This document shows, one piece after another, positions 48,001 through 57,683 of a DNA stretch of 64,000 nt. The notes beneath the pieces are model-generated. The model saw nothing but the letters and a program-made list of their open reading frames with translations. It was not told the DNA's origin and did no database searches. The position numbers were made by a program, and so were the translations under genes. The DNA lies in assembly GCA_030248215.1 (NCBI GenBank), contig JASANG010004088.1, positions 94,601 through 158,600 of the forward strand. The letters run 5' to 3'. The number at the start of each line of letters is the position of its first letter. The stretch's first letter is position 1. This stretch comes from Enoplolaimus lenunculus (lineage: Eukaryota > Nematoda > Enoplea > Enoplida > Thoracostomopsidae).

Positions 48001-51000
48001 CTATTATTTGCGAAATAACCTTAGTCGAACATTGATATTTATTTTATTTGTTGTATTTTAGATTTTCGTCGTCGACTGAAGTGAAATCCACCATCAATGG
48101 CTTATATTCGGAGTACAAGTGGCTTTCAAAAGAGATTCTTAAAAATTAGCAAAGTTAATAAAACGGCCAAATTATAATACCGGAATTTTTAAATCCGGCA
48201 AAAATTTACCGGAACCGGAAGGTGAAAAAATGCCGGAACCGGAACCGGAATTCCGGTTGCACCCTGGTAATCAGTGCTTCAAAATGTATTGAACAGTGTT
48301 GTATCTGTTATAAAATGCATCCATGATTATCAATTTTGGGCAGGATACTGTGTTAAGGAGCGTTTAGAGATTGGCTGAGTTCGTATGCTAGAGTTTGCGG
48401 ACACAACTGCCTATTGTCCGCAAATCAACTATTCTCAGCTTAGCCTGGTTCGCAAAACTAATCTACGACAATTCGTTGCCCGATAACGTGTTGCCCAAGA
48501 GTGTTCTAGAACTTATCAATATCTAAGTGTAATGCTAAGCGTAATCCTAAGCCTAACCCTAAGCATAATGAAGGACAACGAATTGTCGAGTGGATGAAAT
48601 TACGGATTACAAGTCGTCCGGCAACGAATTGACGTGGTACCACAGAAAACATACCGTAATCGTGGTTATAAGTCTCTAATGATCAAATATAACTGCCAAT
48701 TTGTGCCTGCAGCGGTTTAATAATAAACAGTGTTGAGCAGTTGAAAAAACTGGTAATATTGCTTGCCTATGTATTAGTCTATATCCAACATTTTAATTGA
48801 AATATCAATGGTGTCTGAAATGGGTGGAGAAATTTTGGTATTGAACAACGACACAGCACCAGTGCTATTGTAACATGGATATGGGGTGAAGGTTTGTGCT
48901 GGACCTGACTAGGCTGACAAACCTTGGTAGAACATATTGTTAGTTGTGTGTAGGCGTATGTTAGTTGATATTGGGTAAAGGAATTTTACAGATATTTATT
49001 TTACCCTCGGGAACTTCTTATGAGATGGGATTTAAATTGAGTTGTAAACCAACGTATGTATCAGGGTTCATCCGGATACCATAATCGGACGCAGCCGGAG
49101 AATCAAATATCTGACTCTGAGCCGGAGCCGGATAGTTAATTCGTATGTTTTATTTAATGTCATATCCCTTTATAGTTTGTATTCTGGTTTAGTAAACCAC
49201 GAATTGATGTTTGAGCGCACTAATCATGATTATTTCTTAAATTTATTACCTATCATTCCAAAAAATACCGCGAAAAACTAAAATAAAGCATAAATTGAGG
49301 CGTTCAAATATCAGACTGTTGTTCATATGTATAATCCTGGGTAAAGGAATCGGGACTTCATACCGATTAAACTAAGCATCTGGAAGAGCGGGACTACAGA
49401 GCGGGTATCGAACTTCAAGTATTATAAATTTTTAGGTTTGAATTTCGCAAACTAAATACGTATTGAAGTAAATTTAGTAGTTTCGCTTCTTAATATTTTA
49501 CTTCGCATGCGTAATATATTGTAAAACAGATTTTTTCAAATCTATGCTGTGCCACGCTTCGTCGTATATAGCCGCTAATAATAATATATAATAATAATAA
49601 TAATAGTAATAATAGTAGTAATAATAATAATCATCATCATAATAAATAATAATAATAATAAATCATCTAAAACCTTCCAATTTTAACTAATTACATACGT
49701 AGTATGTTTAATTTCCAAGTTAATTCTGAATGTTTTAGATGAAACATCACAAAATCAAGCCGCCAAAGCGCTTAGCCTTTCAATTATCGACAGCCTTCAC
49801 CCACGGCCGGCACAGTTGCCGCTCACAATTCCAGAAGATCTTGTGCAGACGTAAGTAAACTTCTAATTCTATTTTCTTTTTGATTATAATTAATAGTATT
49901 AGGTATAATCGACTCTTTCTTCTTGCAGTTTTGAGTTTGTGCTACGCCGTATTAATGTTTATATAATTTGCATAGTTTAAACTTCAATTTATGCTCATTT
50001 TTTGAAAGTTGCGGGCTGTATTCTGAAATGTGTTTGATAGCTATGAACATACTTCTTTAACTGTTATCCTATGATGCATTTCAGACTTATTCCTTTGCAC
50101 GGAAACCCTCCGGCGTGGTGGATTGGTCAAATTGTGAGTTATATACTTCGACCTCAGCCATTGCTCAAAGAGCGACTCGATAAGCAACGAGAGAAATTGG
50201 ATTTTCGAGATCCGGTAGTCGGGTGAGAATAATGGGTTTGATTAGCTGAAGGCTTACATTGCTGGAGGGGGCTGAGTGGCGTTTGCCTTTTAATTATTCT
50301 TAGTATCTACTTGCATGCTATAGACGTGATTGGTTATCTCAGTTACGTATTTAGTATGAATGTGCGAATCAGACAATAAAGCATTGAAAATGTGGGTTGG
50401 ATGTACCGCCATTTTTAAATGGTTAGGATTTTAAATTGGGTAACGAAAATGTTGTGTGGTTGACGGCGTATATGATAGTGCTAAATCTATAATTTATATT
50501 TTCAGAGTTCATGTACGAAGAACTGATAAACTAGGCGGCGAAGCGCAATACCACAGCCTTGCGGAGTATATGTCATGGGCGATTGAGTTTTTCGAACGCT
50601 GGGAGCTCAAACATGGTGCGGGTTCGTTGGATAAAAGACGTGTTTATTTGGCAACAGATGATCCGCTGTTGATTGACGAAGCAATGAAAAGGTCAGTGAT
50701 CTATGCAGCGTCTGAGTTGATTGACTCCGGTGCCTTGTTCCTCATATTGCCGTTGTACAGTCACGGACAGAATTCAGTGCCATCGCGATCCTGCTCTATA
50801 CCATGCCTCAGGTTGTGATCGTTCGTTTCGTAAACGCAGTCGCTCGCAAACGCGATTTCAACTGCTCGCGGTTACTGCGACCATCACCTCGGTTAAGTTT
50901 TCGATTGTTGTAAACGCGATTACATCCCCTGTTAGATACGCGGCTGCAATCGCGCCTCTGGACGCGTGTGGTCGCGATCAAATAAATTTCTGACGCGATT

Positions 51001-52439
51001 GCAAAACCGCAATCGCAGACGCAATCGCGAATACAATGAATGTTCGAAGCTTAATACCACATAACTGGTTCGGCTGTCACACAACTTTTGACTTTCCGGT
51101 GGTAGGTGCTATACAATTAAGATAAAGGCAACAAATAATGTCGGTGAACGCAACAGTATGTTTCATTTCATATTATTTGACAAGCAATATAATTTAAACA
51201 ATTCATATGCATTTATTGGCAGTAGTCAACGTCGACACCAGAGCAACTGATTATCAGCTTAACCCTTATTCGTATTTTCAGCTATCCGGACTATACATTT
51301 TTGTGTGATAAACAAATTGCAGCGAGTGCTCAGTTGTCTAGTCGCTATTCAGATACGTCGCTTCACGGAATTATAACCGATATACATTTTTTGTCGTTGT
51401 CACACTATTTAGTCTGTACTTTTTCGTCACAGGCAAGTTTTAGTGGACAATATTTTATAATGATTTCAGCTTTAATAAGGGTAAGGTCCTATTAAGTTGA
51501 AAAATGAATGGACGGCATATGGAAACGTCTAATGATTAGTTTATACAGGATATTTCTAAAATACGATATAAAACAGAATATGTTTTTAATATATAACGTC
51601 ATATTTATTTTAATGCTGGAAATGCATACGATACGTATGTATGCGAATTGAGCATAGTTCCAGATAATTTCGCCTATTTCATGCAAACAACGTACGTAGG
51701 ACTGAAATGTACATCGAAAAACAATAAAATTTGCGTGTGCAGCATAAATATTTCTCAATGCTGGTGTTGAAAATATTGCAACCACTGTGACAAGTTTTGT
51801 ATTATTTCAGGTATGTCGGATTGCGTATGAACTAATGCAAACAATGCATCCCGACGCATCGGACTGGTATCATTCGTTAGATGATATTTATTATTTTGGT
51901 GGTCAGCACGCACATGAACAGATTGCAAGGTATTCACACGTGCCGCGGAGTTCACTGGTTAGTTGCGTTTGCATTTAATTTTTCCCTAGATTAGTTTACA
52001 TTTTTTGCGGTGTCAAAGAATAATTATCTCCCTTCAAAAGCTTGGATTTCGTTTTGTGAAAGTATAGTATTTGCTGCGCAGTAGTTTTGACCCGTTGCTT
52101 GTGTCGGTTTGGCTCGTGTACATACACGTCCCTCACTTTTTGCTTCGGCTTTGGAAGAGGCTTCTTCACTAATTTTGCAAAAATGTTCCGCCTTGATGTC
52201 AAAATAAAGTTTTATGTGTGTTGAAATTCTTGGTTTACATCGTGAAATCCTGAAAAAATTTCAGCATTGTTTGCTTTCAGGAAATAGAATTAAAACCAAA
52301 CGACGTTGTTGGCATCGCCGGAAATCATTGGGATGGCTGGTCCAAAGGCCGCAATCAACGGACCGGAAAGACGGGACTTTATCCGAGTTACAAAGTTGAA
52401 GAGAAATGGCGAGTAGCACCATTTCCCAGACAAGATTAA
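30068..52439 (+). CDS. FUT8: alpha-1,6-fucosyltransferase FUT8, complete, twelve exons
   Basis: Exons: 30068-30155, 30371-30518, 30894-30952, 32141-32321, 32662-32779, 33483-33729, 49739-49850, 50085-50222, 50506-50691, 51282-51432, 51811-51957, 52281-52439; 1734 nt, 577 aa (human 575). The enzyme adds core fucose from GDP-fucose to the innermost GlcNAc of N-glycans in the Golgi. Residues 8-27 form the signal anchor; exon 2 is a coiled-coil stem ([17 protein letters not shown]). The catalytic core shows [32 protein letters not shown], the donor-binding [16 protein letters not shown] (about residue 365), YLATDDP, TDIHFLS and CTFSSQVCR. The C-terminal SH3 domain (about 526-570) has [13 protein letters not shown] and TGLYPSYKV. 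All residues I recognise as essential in the human enzyme are present. Intron 6 is 16 kb and holds another gene; intron 10 starts with GC. Confidence 0.97.
31005..31754. mobile_element. hAT-like element with GGTCTCGG simple-repeat arms
   Basis: Starts CAGGGATACGCGGTCTCGG and ends CTGAGACCGCCCATCCCT, flanked by TCAGGGGG and TCAGGGGC, a near-perfect 8-bp duplication. 750 bp, no transposase. In FUT8 intron 3. A relative is at 46819-47245. Confidence 0.75.
34331..34477. mobile_element. MITE, GGCCCGTAGCC family, copy 4
   Basis: Left GGCCCGTAGCTAAGGGGGG, internal CACCTTTGCTCGTAAGTC, right CACGGCGAGCTTGG (eroded). Confidence 0.65.
34980..35037. mobile_element. short GTATAGCGC palindrome element
   Basis: GTGGCGCTATACG on the left and AGTATAGCGCTACCC on the right with a GC-rich loop; a minimal copy of the 22249 family. 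Confidence 0.55.
35430..35950. repeat. imperfect tandem repeat in the nested gene's 3' region
   Basis: Two to three diverged units of about 180-330 bp share AATTTTGCACTTTGT (35429, 35806) and the phrase GAGAGTGCTAAGTGA / AGAGTGCAAAGTGATC / GAGAGTGCAGAGCGATG. It abuts the stop codon of the Ly6-like gene, so it would be 3' UTR. Confidence 0.5.
35935..38677 (-). CDS. Ly6/three-finger-like single-pass membrane protein, complete, four exons
   Basis: Minus-strand exons: 38677-38593, 38350-38235, 37972-37800, 36247-35935; 687 nt, 228 aa, all GT-AG and in phase. Exon 1 encodes a signal peptide (hydrophobic [13 protein letters not shown]). The ectodomain has ten cysteines: VQCCYF, LECYQ, WCFVC, SECYI, PGCYR, FCFC and DYCN. 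The spacing, and the final Cys-Asn just before the stalk, suggest a three-finger fold of the Ly6/uPAR/receptor-ectodomain type. A sequon NTS follows. A proline-, serine- and acid-rich stalk leads to one membrane helix (about 196-217, [16 protein letters not shown]) and a cytoplasmic tail of about ten residues, so it is helix-anchored, not GPI-anchored. No kinase domain follows. It lies wholly within FUT8 intron 6 on the opposite strand. Ligand unknown. Confidence 0.75.
36340..37110. repeat. tandem array with 149-176 bp period
   Basis: The phrase TTTGTAAACAATTTATTCAGA with CTCGCACC recurs near 36345, 36494, 36670, 36824 and 36978. Each unit also has ATTAGCTAACTATTCAATTATC and CAATTAAGCTAATATGCAAAT. 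It fills intron 3 of the nested gene and ends in a unique tail containing ATCGGTTCAGCCGTTCCTGA, a wording often seen at the 3' end of dispersed repeats. Confidence 0.75.
37474..37730. mobile_element. TIR element, TACTGTAGTGACCCG family, copy 2
   Basis: Left ATGTAGTGACCCGAATTAGG, right TGTTATTCGGGTCACACAAT. Shorter and more diverged than copy 1; in intron 3 of the nested gene. Confidence 0.7.
41386..41452. repeat. AAT/AAC microsatellite
   Basis: Runs of AATAAC and AATAAT; the asparagine-rich frame across it is an artefact. Confidence 0.85.
42338..42682. mobile_element. hAT-like MITE, diverged
   Basis: Left CAGGGTTCCTACGGAATTTCG, right ATTTCATTTCGGTGTAACCCC, with GGAATT/AATTCCG arms similar in style to 47876-48266. 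Ends uncertain. Confidence 0.5.
46520..46680. mobile_element. MITE, GTATAGCGC palindrome family
   Basis: Left CTAAGGATAGCGCTACGTTT, right AAGTATAGCGTCTTTCTTAG, interior of CGTACGNGAATTACTGACGTACG palindromes and GACGGACGGCGCC. Confidence 0.68.
46819..47245. mobile_element. hAT-like element with CCGAGA simple-repeat ends
   Basis: Starts CAGGGATGGGCGATCTCGG and ends GAGACTACCATCCCTG. Sub-terminal parts are runs of ACCGAG hexamers on both sides. No matching 8-bp flank found, perhaps because the right flank was later duplicated. Confidence 0.7.
47236..47335. repeat. 50-bp direct duplication
   Basis: The block starting ACCATCCCTGGCCCTACCCC occurs twice, at 47236 and 47286, almost identical. It includes the right tip of the hAT-like element. 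Confidence 0.85.
47876..48266. mobile_element. hAT-like MITE with perfect 8-bp target duplication
   Basis: Starts CAGGGTGCAACCGGAATT, ends AATTCCGGTTGCACCCTG. GTAATCAG flanks both sides (47868-47875 and 48267-48274). Both arms contain runs of GGAACC. 391 bp, no coding sequence. The intact duplication shows a fairly recent insertion. Confidence 0.9.
49577..49665. repeat. AAT-type microsatellite
   Basis: Interrupted AATAATA, AGTAAT and ATCATC runs, 75 bases before FUT8 exon 7. Confidence 0.85.
50754..51025. mobile_element. MITE, ACAGTCACGGACAGA family, right end eroded
   Basis: Left TGTACAGTCACGGACAGAATT; interior full of AATCGCG and CGCGATT words shared with 52915-53212. In FUT8 intron 9. 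Confidence 0.65.
51433..51810 (+). other. FUT8 intron 10, GC-AG type
   Basis: Exon 10 ends ...TCGTCACAG and the intron begins GCAAGT; the acceptor is TTATTTCAG. Only this junction keeps the conserved CTFSSQVCR across the splice. The nearest GT would shift frame. Confidence 0.85.
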
Positions 52440-52914
52440 AGTCGTGAAATGCTTGCTGTTATAGCTCGGGTAACGAGACGTTGAGTTCCTCAGAATTACT
52501 TAAATACTTATTTCACCTACTTAATTTTTAGCATTTGCTGCTTTATGGTGTTACAAAAAAGTTAACTGTTTTGAATGTTCGCGGAGTTCCTTTGAGTTTA
52601 ATCTGATTTCAAGTATGCTGATCACAATTTTGTGACATCTTCTGATGCCTCAAATTTAGATAAGTATTTAGGTAGTAACGCTGATTAGTGATTTAATTAT
52701 AAGGGCTTGGCCCTCTAAGCGTAAACATAAGCTTAATTCGAAATCTAAGCCTAACGCGAAGCCTAAGCCGTCAACACCTGGTGATAGCCATTTTTAATGT
52801 TGTTATATATAAGGAAATGGATTTGTTTGCATGTATGCCTGAGGTTTTGTGCCATTCTTTCGTATACATGACCAGTAACTTATTTATCTTATTTATATTT
52901 TCCTGGCTATACTC

Positions 52915-53212
52915 CTACGGTCACGGACAGAACTAAGTGCAGCCGTGATCGTGTTCAAACCGCGGATGTGATCGCGATAGATCGTTTATGGTCGCGAACG
53001 CTCGCAGACGCGATATGTAGTGCTTGCGGTTCCTGCGACCATAATCGCAACCACAACGCGATTGCTAGTTTGTAAACGCGGTCCCAACCACGGTTTAATA
53101 TTGTGCCTCTAACCGTATGTGTAAATACAAAAGAAAATTCAACCGCGATTATAAAACCGTGATTGCAGTCGCAACCGCAATTAGTGCCCATTTAATCTGT
53201 CCGTGACTGTAG
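52915..53212. mobile_element. MITE, ACAGTCACGGACAGA family, full copy
   Basis: Left CTACGGTCACGGACAGAACT, right AATCTGTCCGTGACTGTAG; arms filled with CGCGAT-type words. Confidence 0.75.
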
Positions 53213-55307
53213 TTTATGTGAATTAATGTGTTTTGTGTTTGTTGCTTCTGTGGGCTGACCAATATTACGGCGAGAGCCAAACACCAATTGAAAGTGTATG
53301 ATTCCAGGAATTTGTTTCTATTTAAATTTTGGGACGCTGTTTTTGAGAAGATAATGTTTTAACGAATTCAGTATATGAATAAAGTTGATGATGCATTAAC
53401 CTGAACGGTGAAAAAGGTACAAGTGCTACTAATTTCCGATAGGTTCTGTATAAAATAATTGAATTTTTGAAATAAATTTTTGAATTTGCGAAATGGATAT
53501 AACAGTTTTATCGTGGACAGTTATGATCATGTTCGTTTTGTCCGTTTTGAATCCTTGACTGGCAGTTACACGCACGGTTATAATCTACAACGAGTTCGTG
53601 GGCGTTTGGGCTTTTTACAACTGTGCTCATATATTGCGATTTATTTTCGATTTCCACTTTACATGCAATATGACGTTCCATTGTATAAGCTATTAATGTT
53701 TATTTGTATTATTTTGTCATGAAATTAAGCGTGAGCATTTGTTTGTATACGGATATTTTATCGTTTGTGTTGTTCCGTCGCGTAGCCAGGATTTTAGAAC
53801 GCTTGGTTGCGTCCTGTAAAAGATTTCGAACAGTAAGTAGTTTACGCTACTGACAGGAAATGACCGTAAAATCTTGTGGTCAAAAATGATAAATTAGCGG
53901 AGTTTGTTGAGGTTCAAGATTTTTTCAGTTAGCTATGTATCGGTAGCTTATTTTAAATATGTTTATTATGAAAGTGACTGTGTGACTTTGTAACGAATTA
54001 CTGTAGTGCAAAAATTTTGACACGGAAGAAGTGATGGATACTTACACTGTCACTCTGAAATTGATTATTAGGTACGACGTATACAACTTGGCTAACAGTT
54101 GCCAAATGCAGTTAAGCGGAAACGTTGTTACTGTATTATTTTTTCTGTTTTTAGCTTATGTGCAATTTATTTGTAGTACTGGTCATTTATTTTGCCATGT
54201 AATATTATACATTTCTGTTATGTGGTATATGTGTTACGGCTACTAGATTTGTATATTTTTAACTCTACTTAAGATTGCGCCGAAAAAAGTGCTACCGCCT
54301 TTGTAGCGCGAGACAGATCACGTAACGTGGTTAGTTTTTAACGAAAACTTTTTTATTTTTAAACCTGAGAATGCTGGTTGCGGTTTTGAAAAATTCTTCT
54401 ATGCTAGTAACCAAATTTCGGATTCTATCCTAACAAAAGTATTATATTATATGGCTATGAGATAATATGTGGTCATCCAAAAATAGTTATAAAGTAAGAA
54501 CGTGGCGTACGTATGTCCGCACTCAAATCTGCACACTTGAAACTTTTCAATCATTTGCCTAAAATATTGTGCTTCGTTCAAAGCTATTCTAGTTGTAGAG
54601 GTGTTTCCAATTGTAGGTTCGGCATACACGTTTACTGTGCGTTTTCTGAATCTTAACTCGACCTCGCAGTCGATAAGTGGAAAAAAGTTGAAAATACCTG
54701 TTGGTGTATTATATATGAAAAAATGTTACTTAATATTAATTTGACTATAAAGTTTCGGTGTTAACATAGCTGTAGAACAGATTTGTAATGTTCAGCCTAG
54801 ACGGGCTGGCAGGGTTCGAACTGGTTTGGAGCAGCCTACGTACTAAGTACGTATTTCTTGTTGGTTTTACACTGAGATTTATGTGTGATAATCATGTGTT
54901 TTCAATGCATTCGGTTCACGATGGTGTATATTACGTCAGTCGTTTGAATGTGTAATGTTTGTTTTATTTCTGTTGGTGCTGCTTATGCATCTGAATTTTT
55001 AACCAGTCTATATTTCTAGCCTGTTTTATAGTAGTCTGTTTTGGTATTTTTAGTATACTTTTGTAAAAAATCAACAATAATTTTGTTGACTCTATCTGCA
55101 CGCAACATCAACGTAATTGTTTGTTGAAAGCTTGAAAGTAATTGCGTGCAGCATATTACTAATTGCTGGAAACTAAATATACACAGCCGATCTGTTAGTT
55201 TATTTTGAAACTCTCGAAGCTTTTATAGTGTTACAACTATCTTTAATTAGCGTTAAGTTTTCTAACAAGCACCTTAGACAGCAATTTCACAAATACTCCA
55301 TCCATCT

Positions 55308-55530
55308 ATTACCCAATCTTCTCAAGTTTGTGCAGCACGTATCACCAGTTAGCAATAGGTTTTCAAGTAAGCGTACTACGGCTCGGCCGCTACAAATTTA
55401 GAACTCGGCTTACAAGTAGGACCAATTAAAGGGAATATTGTGCCAGTAAGTTTTTGATTCGCTAGTTCAAGATTTATAGGACCTATCACCAACTGGTGGT
55501 AAATGCTAAGGGCATGGTTTTGAAAATATG
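55308..55530. mobile_element. MITE, CCCGTATTCTC family, diverged copy
   Basis: CCCAATCTTCTCAAGTTTGTG on the left, TATCACCAGTTAGCAATAGG and CCTATCACCAACTGGTGG inside. Confidence 0.5.
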
Positions 55531-55711
55531 GACACTGTTTATACCGTCGATGTTTGCCATCGTTGATTTCAATGTATGAACTCAGTATGTTTGCTTGTTC
55601 AATTTAACATTTGCGCAATATATTTCAACTGTCTTTCTGCCCTACAATTGTTCGTGCAGCATTTATGCGTTTATTTTCTATAGTGTATTTTATCTAATTA
55701 CGTATAGTAAT

Positions 55712-56055
55712 TTACTGTAGTGTCCTGATTGAGATGGGCTCCCATTTTGAGTCCCAAACAATATGAATCCGTATCCCTAATTAGAACCGTAGAACCGGTT
55801 AATGGATTTAGTCCATATGTCCTAATTAGAGTTCATAACAGAGACCATAGCAGAAGAATGGCATAGACTACCCAAATATGTAACAGAAACCATTGAAATA
55901 AGAAAAAATGATTAACGGACTTGACAACCGACAAAATGTTTCGGGACAAGTTATTTCTGCCCAAAAGAAAGAATAGAAAAAGAAGGGTGTTGGTTGCCCT
56001 CTGGAAAGGCAAAATAAATATTTGTCCCTCCCTTTTATTCGGGTCACTACTGTAT
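55712..56055. mobile_element. TIR element, TACTGTAGTGACCCG family, copy 3
   Basis: Left TACTGTAGTGTCCTGATTGA, right TTATTCGGGTCACTACTGTA. Contains GTATCCCTAATTAGAACC units like those in copy 1. Confidence 0.72.
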
Positions 56056-56541
56056 TTTAGAAAATTCATTTTTAAAAGTAGTAGTAGGCTTTTAGAACCG
56101 CATAGATTTCCAGTGTGTCGTTTAGGCTAGGTACACGAAATCTACGGTTTATTTAGCGGTAGGTGCGCTATAGCCATTTGAAAATACAGGTCTATATTTG
56201 AGGGTTTGAAATTAGTTAATTAATTTTTAAATTCGGAATTATGAAAAGAAACTAGAAATAACAACTATTTGTAAAACTCTAATTAGGCTACAAATTAGTT
56301 TTAACGTTATCTTTTATTTTTTTTTAGTTAAACTGTATAATGTAACGACTATGAATTGTATTTTACGTACTCTTCCACGCTTACTATTGGTTCTATACTT
56401 TAGCGTGCTCTATTTACCTTTTTTTGCTTTATTTTATGTTATTATTTTAGTCTACTTTGATGCTTTGCTTTGCCCGTTTTATTCATGATATGTAAGATGT
56501 TTTTATCGGCTTGAAATGACCCTCTCGCTTTATAACCATAT

Positions 56542-56716
56542 GGACCAATGTTACTTTAAGGGGTGTAACAGTAGATTAAGCGTATTCCTAAGCCTAAGCG
56601 TTGCAAAAATGTGTTCCTAAGCCTAATCCTAAGCAAAAAATGTAATCTAGAATCTAAACCTACCCTTTTTATTGGACCCACCAGAAACCTGGACGCCCCT
56701 TAAAGTAACGTGGGCC
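56542..56716. mobile_element. MITE with internal CCTAAG hexamers, best copy
   Basis: Left GGACCAATGTTACTTTAAGG, right CCCCTTAAAGTAACGTGGGCC, a clear inverted pair of about 20 bp. The middle holds two tracts of CCTAAGCCTAAGC. Confidence 0.78.
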
Positions 56717-57683
56717 GCCATATGTATTATTGAAGGGCAGATCTTTATTTCATCAAGACGCTGCTTTGCAGCATATCGGTCAGTATCCATATGGCTCATT
56801 TGGTTTACAGCTTATGACTTCTTTTTAAACCGTACACCGACGGGTGGCACTGTACCTATCGTGCCGCCGTACTTCATCGCAAGTCAAAAAATTTGTTTAC
56901 GTGAATTGATATGTGGTGCCCTGCGCCTTAAGTACTGTGTCGCACAACATTGAAATCGTCAAAAAGTATAGTGCCACCCGTATAAATGGTGTTCCAGAGC
57001 AACATTAATTTTCAAAACAAAAAATTTTAGCTTGCTGATGGTTATTTGTTCTTTACTTATTTGTATTCGGTGATGTCCTGTCTTGTCGTAGTGCTTTGGT
57101 CTCATGTTATCTTGCGAATTTTATGTAAGTATATATTAAATAAACATTGCTTTATTCATAGTCTTTTATTCAAAAGAAACGAGGGTTTATATTTTCTTTA
57201 GTTGGGTATTTGGTCTAGCTATTTGGATTGGAGGATAAGTACAACAATGTGTAACCGGATATTCATTTTCGGTAAAATCGGTATCCGTTTCCGTCCGGAA
57301 TTCCTGTTGTTTTTATGCTTTGAAACTAGTGAATCGCGTAAATGTCGCAGTTTTTTATTACAAATATGATGCAATCGTTCGATGTAAAAAAATTTAACTT
57401 TCTTCGCTTTCGCTATTTTAATTTAAAATTTTGGAAAACTCGCTAAATAATTGCATTCCTCATTTATGTTGTCAGCAAATAAAAACATCTATGAATTATT
57501 TATACTTCAGTATTCGTTTTCCGTTTCCGATATTTTGTTTTTACTGTCAGTTTCCGTTATTTTTACTGTCCGTTTACAACCTGCAGGAGGCATATCTGAC
57601 TGTCGCAAAGTCGCAAGTTAACTCAGCTTTTCCAGTTCAGAATAGAACATTCATTTGATATAGTCGTTGATATTTTTCCTTGG

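Larger units (their letters stand above)
33730..49738 (+). other. FUT8 intron 6 (16 kb)
   Basis: GTAAGT donor, TTTTAG acceptor, phase 1. Contains the nested minus-strand Ly6-like gene, the repeats listed separately, and otherwise AT-rich sequence. 38700-42300 and 42700-46500 show no exon with splice and family support. An open piece at 43174-43260 after TATATTGCAG is not convincing. Confidence 0.8.
52440..57683. other. intergenic region between FUT8 and the vWA gene (convergent)
   Basis: Both genes end here, tail to tail. Contains MITEs at 52915-53212, 55712-56055 and 56542-56716, a CCCGTATTCTC-family copy at 55308-55530, and hexamers near 52710-52770. 53220-55300 shows no recognisable feature. 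Confidence 0.65.
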
